Both the position numbers and the translations under genes were made by a program. Below the pieces are notes generated by a model, which was not told where the DNA came from, did no database searches, and saw only the letters and a program-made list of their open reading frames with translations. This document shows, piece after piece, positions 63,312-64,000 of a stretch of DNA of 64,000 nt (its first letter is position 1; each line of letters starts with the position of its first letter). Source of the stretch: Pseudomonas sp. SCB32 (GTDB lineage Bacteria; Pseudomonadota; Gammaproteobacteria; Pseudomonadales; Pseudomonadaceae); the NCBI RefSeq assembly GCF_009189165.1, contig NZ_CP045118.1:3038001-3102000 (forward strand), in the 5' to 3' direction.

Positions 63312-63711
63312 ATTCGGATTCGGTTTCGACTAGCTCCACCCCGAATGATTTGGTGAAGGACTTTCCGTTTATTGTTATGGAGAGATTGTAGTCTCCATCT
63401 TTCTCAATCTTAATGTTCTGGAATTTTCCGGCAATGGTCATGGTGCCTTTGTGTTCGTCTGAATTTGGTATTTCTGCGTGAGCAAGCACTTCGCTATCCG
63501 GAATGCTTACCTGTATGTTAATACTATAAGGGCCATCGGCTTCATAGAACTCTGCGTAACAGGCAAGGGTTAATAGTCCGTAGCTTTCGCCTGGATTCTT
63601 GTGTATAACTATAGTTCCCGGAAATATTCCGGTCATAGTGAACTTTTGATCGACTTCTAATCGAACGTCGCTCGCAAGGATTATTGCAAAGGAAGATGGT
63701 AGCTTTTTCAT
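63310..63711 (-). CDS. Uncharacterised small protein, DUF6941-like
   Basis: 133 residues from ATG 63711 (a TTG 18 bases earlier is also in frame). No signal peptide despite FAIILASDVRLEVDQKFTMTGIFPGTIVI near the start, which resembles DUF6941-type beta-sandwich proteins. The rest alternates beta strands (YSINIQVSIP, GKFQNIKIEKDGDYNLSITI). AT-rich relative to the left flank. It starts two bases after the stop of the truncated gene at the edge, so the two form an operon. Function unknown. Confidence 0.7.
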   Translation of the reverse strand: MKKLPSSFAIILASDVRLEVDQKFTMTGIFPGTIVIHKNPGESYGLLTLACYAEFYEADGPYSINIQVSIPDSEVLAHAEIPNSDEHKGTMTIAGKFQNIKIEKDGDYNLSITINGKSFTKSFGVELVETESE

Positions 63712-63712
63712 G

Positions 63713-64000
63713 CTAATAAAGGTCGCCAAAAATTAATGCGCGATTTTTTTCAGAGCGCTGTGGCAGTTGTGCAACCTGAGATATGCCGCAGAACGAAAGT
63801 GCAGCCTCCGAAACCTCTGCTACTTTTTCGAAAAATGCAGAGAATGGTGCTCTGGGACGGTGTTCGCCGGTTGCAGAGCATGGTGCTGTATGAGGCGTCA
63901 CCTGCAGGAATATCTCTGTTGTGATCTTAGTGGCCAGTTCTCGTGTTGACTTGTATTCTTTAAGCGTTGCAAGGAGTTCTGGCTTGTCATCTAGAAGCCT
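63713..64000 (-). CDS. Uncharacterised protein, C-terminal part, cut by window edge
   Basis: The frame is open from the right edge to a TAG at 63713-63715: 95 residues ending QRSEKNRALIFGDLY. N-terminal visible part LLDDKPELLATLKEYKSTRE looks helical. Coupled to the next gene, whose ATG follows the stop after one base. No family recognised. Confidence 0.6.
   Translation of the reverse strand, partial: RLLDDKPELLATLKEYKSTRELATKITTEIFLQVTPHTAPCSATGEHRPRAPFSAFFEKVAEVSEAALSFCGISQVAQLPQRSEKNRALIFGDLY

Overview
The window looks like a chromosomal segment of a gamma-proteobacterium of the genus Pseudomonas. It has high GC over most of its length, AGGAG-type ribosome binding sites, and gene families typical of environmental pseudomonads: DUF1302/DUF1329, FadL, PqiABC, and a Roc-type sensor system. 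I see no rRNA, tRNA, insertion sequence, phage or CRISPR array. No database search was possible, so all assignments rest on motifs, lengths and context.

Left part (1-23,333): a catabolic island for a hydrophobic, possibly sulfated, compound. A LuxR/MalT-type regulator (cut by the left edge) precedes a plus-strand run: a thiolase-fold protein lacking the catalytic Cys, a DUF1302 outer-membrane protein, a DUF1329 protein, a YCF48-like exported protein and an RND/MMPL permease. A tyrosine-phosphatase-like gene follows. A long minus-strand block then reads back from an acyl-CoA dehydrogenase through a saccharopine-dehydrogenase-like reductase, acyl-CoA ligase, intact thiolase, two SDRs, a cupin dioxygenase-like protein, a Ser-type sulfatase and the radical-SAM enzyme that would mature it. 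A divergent AraC regulator sits behind a perfect 9+4+9 palindrome.

Middle part (22,875-35,890): envelope genes. Two FadL-type transporters, about 92% identical, flank a PqiA-PqiA-PqiB-PqiC lipid-transport operon and an AraC/beta-barrel pair of different base composition. Then come two lipoproteins, a DUF1254 protein and a small exported protein.

Right-middle part (about 36,000-55,840): a lower-GC surface-adhesion locus. It encodes two RocA/BvgA-like response regulators, a BvgS/RocS-like hybrid sensor kinase, a RocR-like receiver-EAL (c-di-GMP phosphodiesterase) protein, a 1,802-residue trimeric autotransporter adhesin with long DNA repeats, its TpgA-type BamE/OmpA partner, two paralogous lipoproteins bracketing the adhesin, a coiled-coil protein and a periplasmic helical-repeat protein. 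A conserved element containing TTTCCTAC occurs five times in the intergenic regions of this locus. Its core equals the known BvgA heptad, which points to a self-contained regulon joining sensor, c-di-GMP turnover and adhesin.

Right end (56,147-62,922): a complete four-gene Wadjet (JetABCD) anti-plasmid operon on the minus strand, followed by two small uncharacterised minus-strand genes, the last cut by the window edge.
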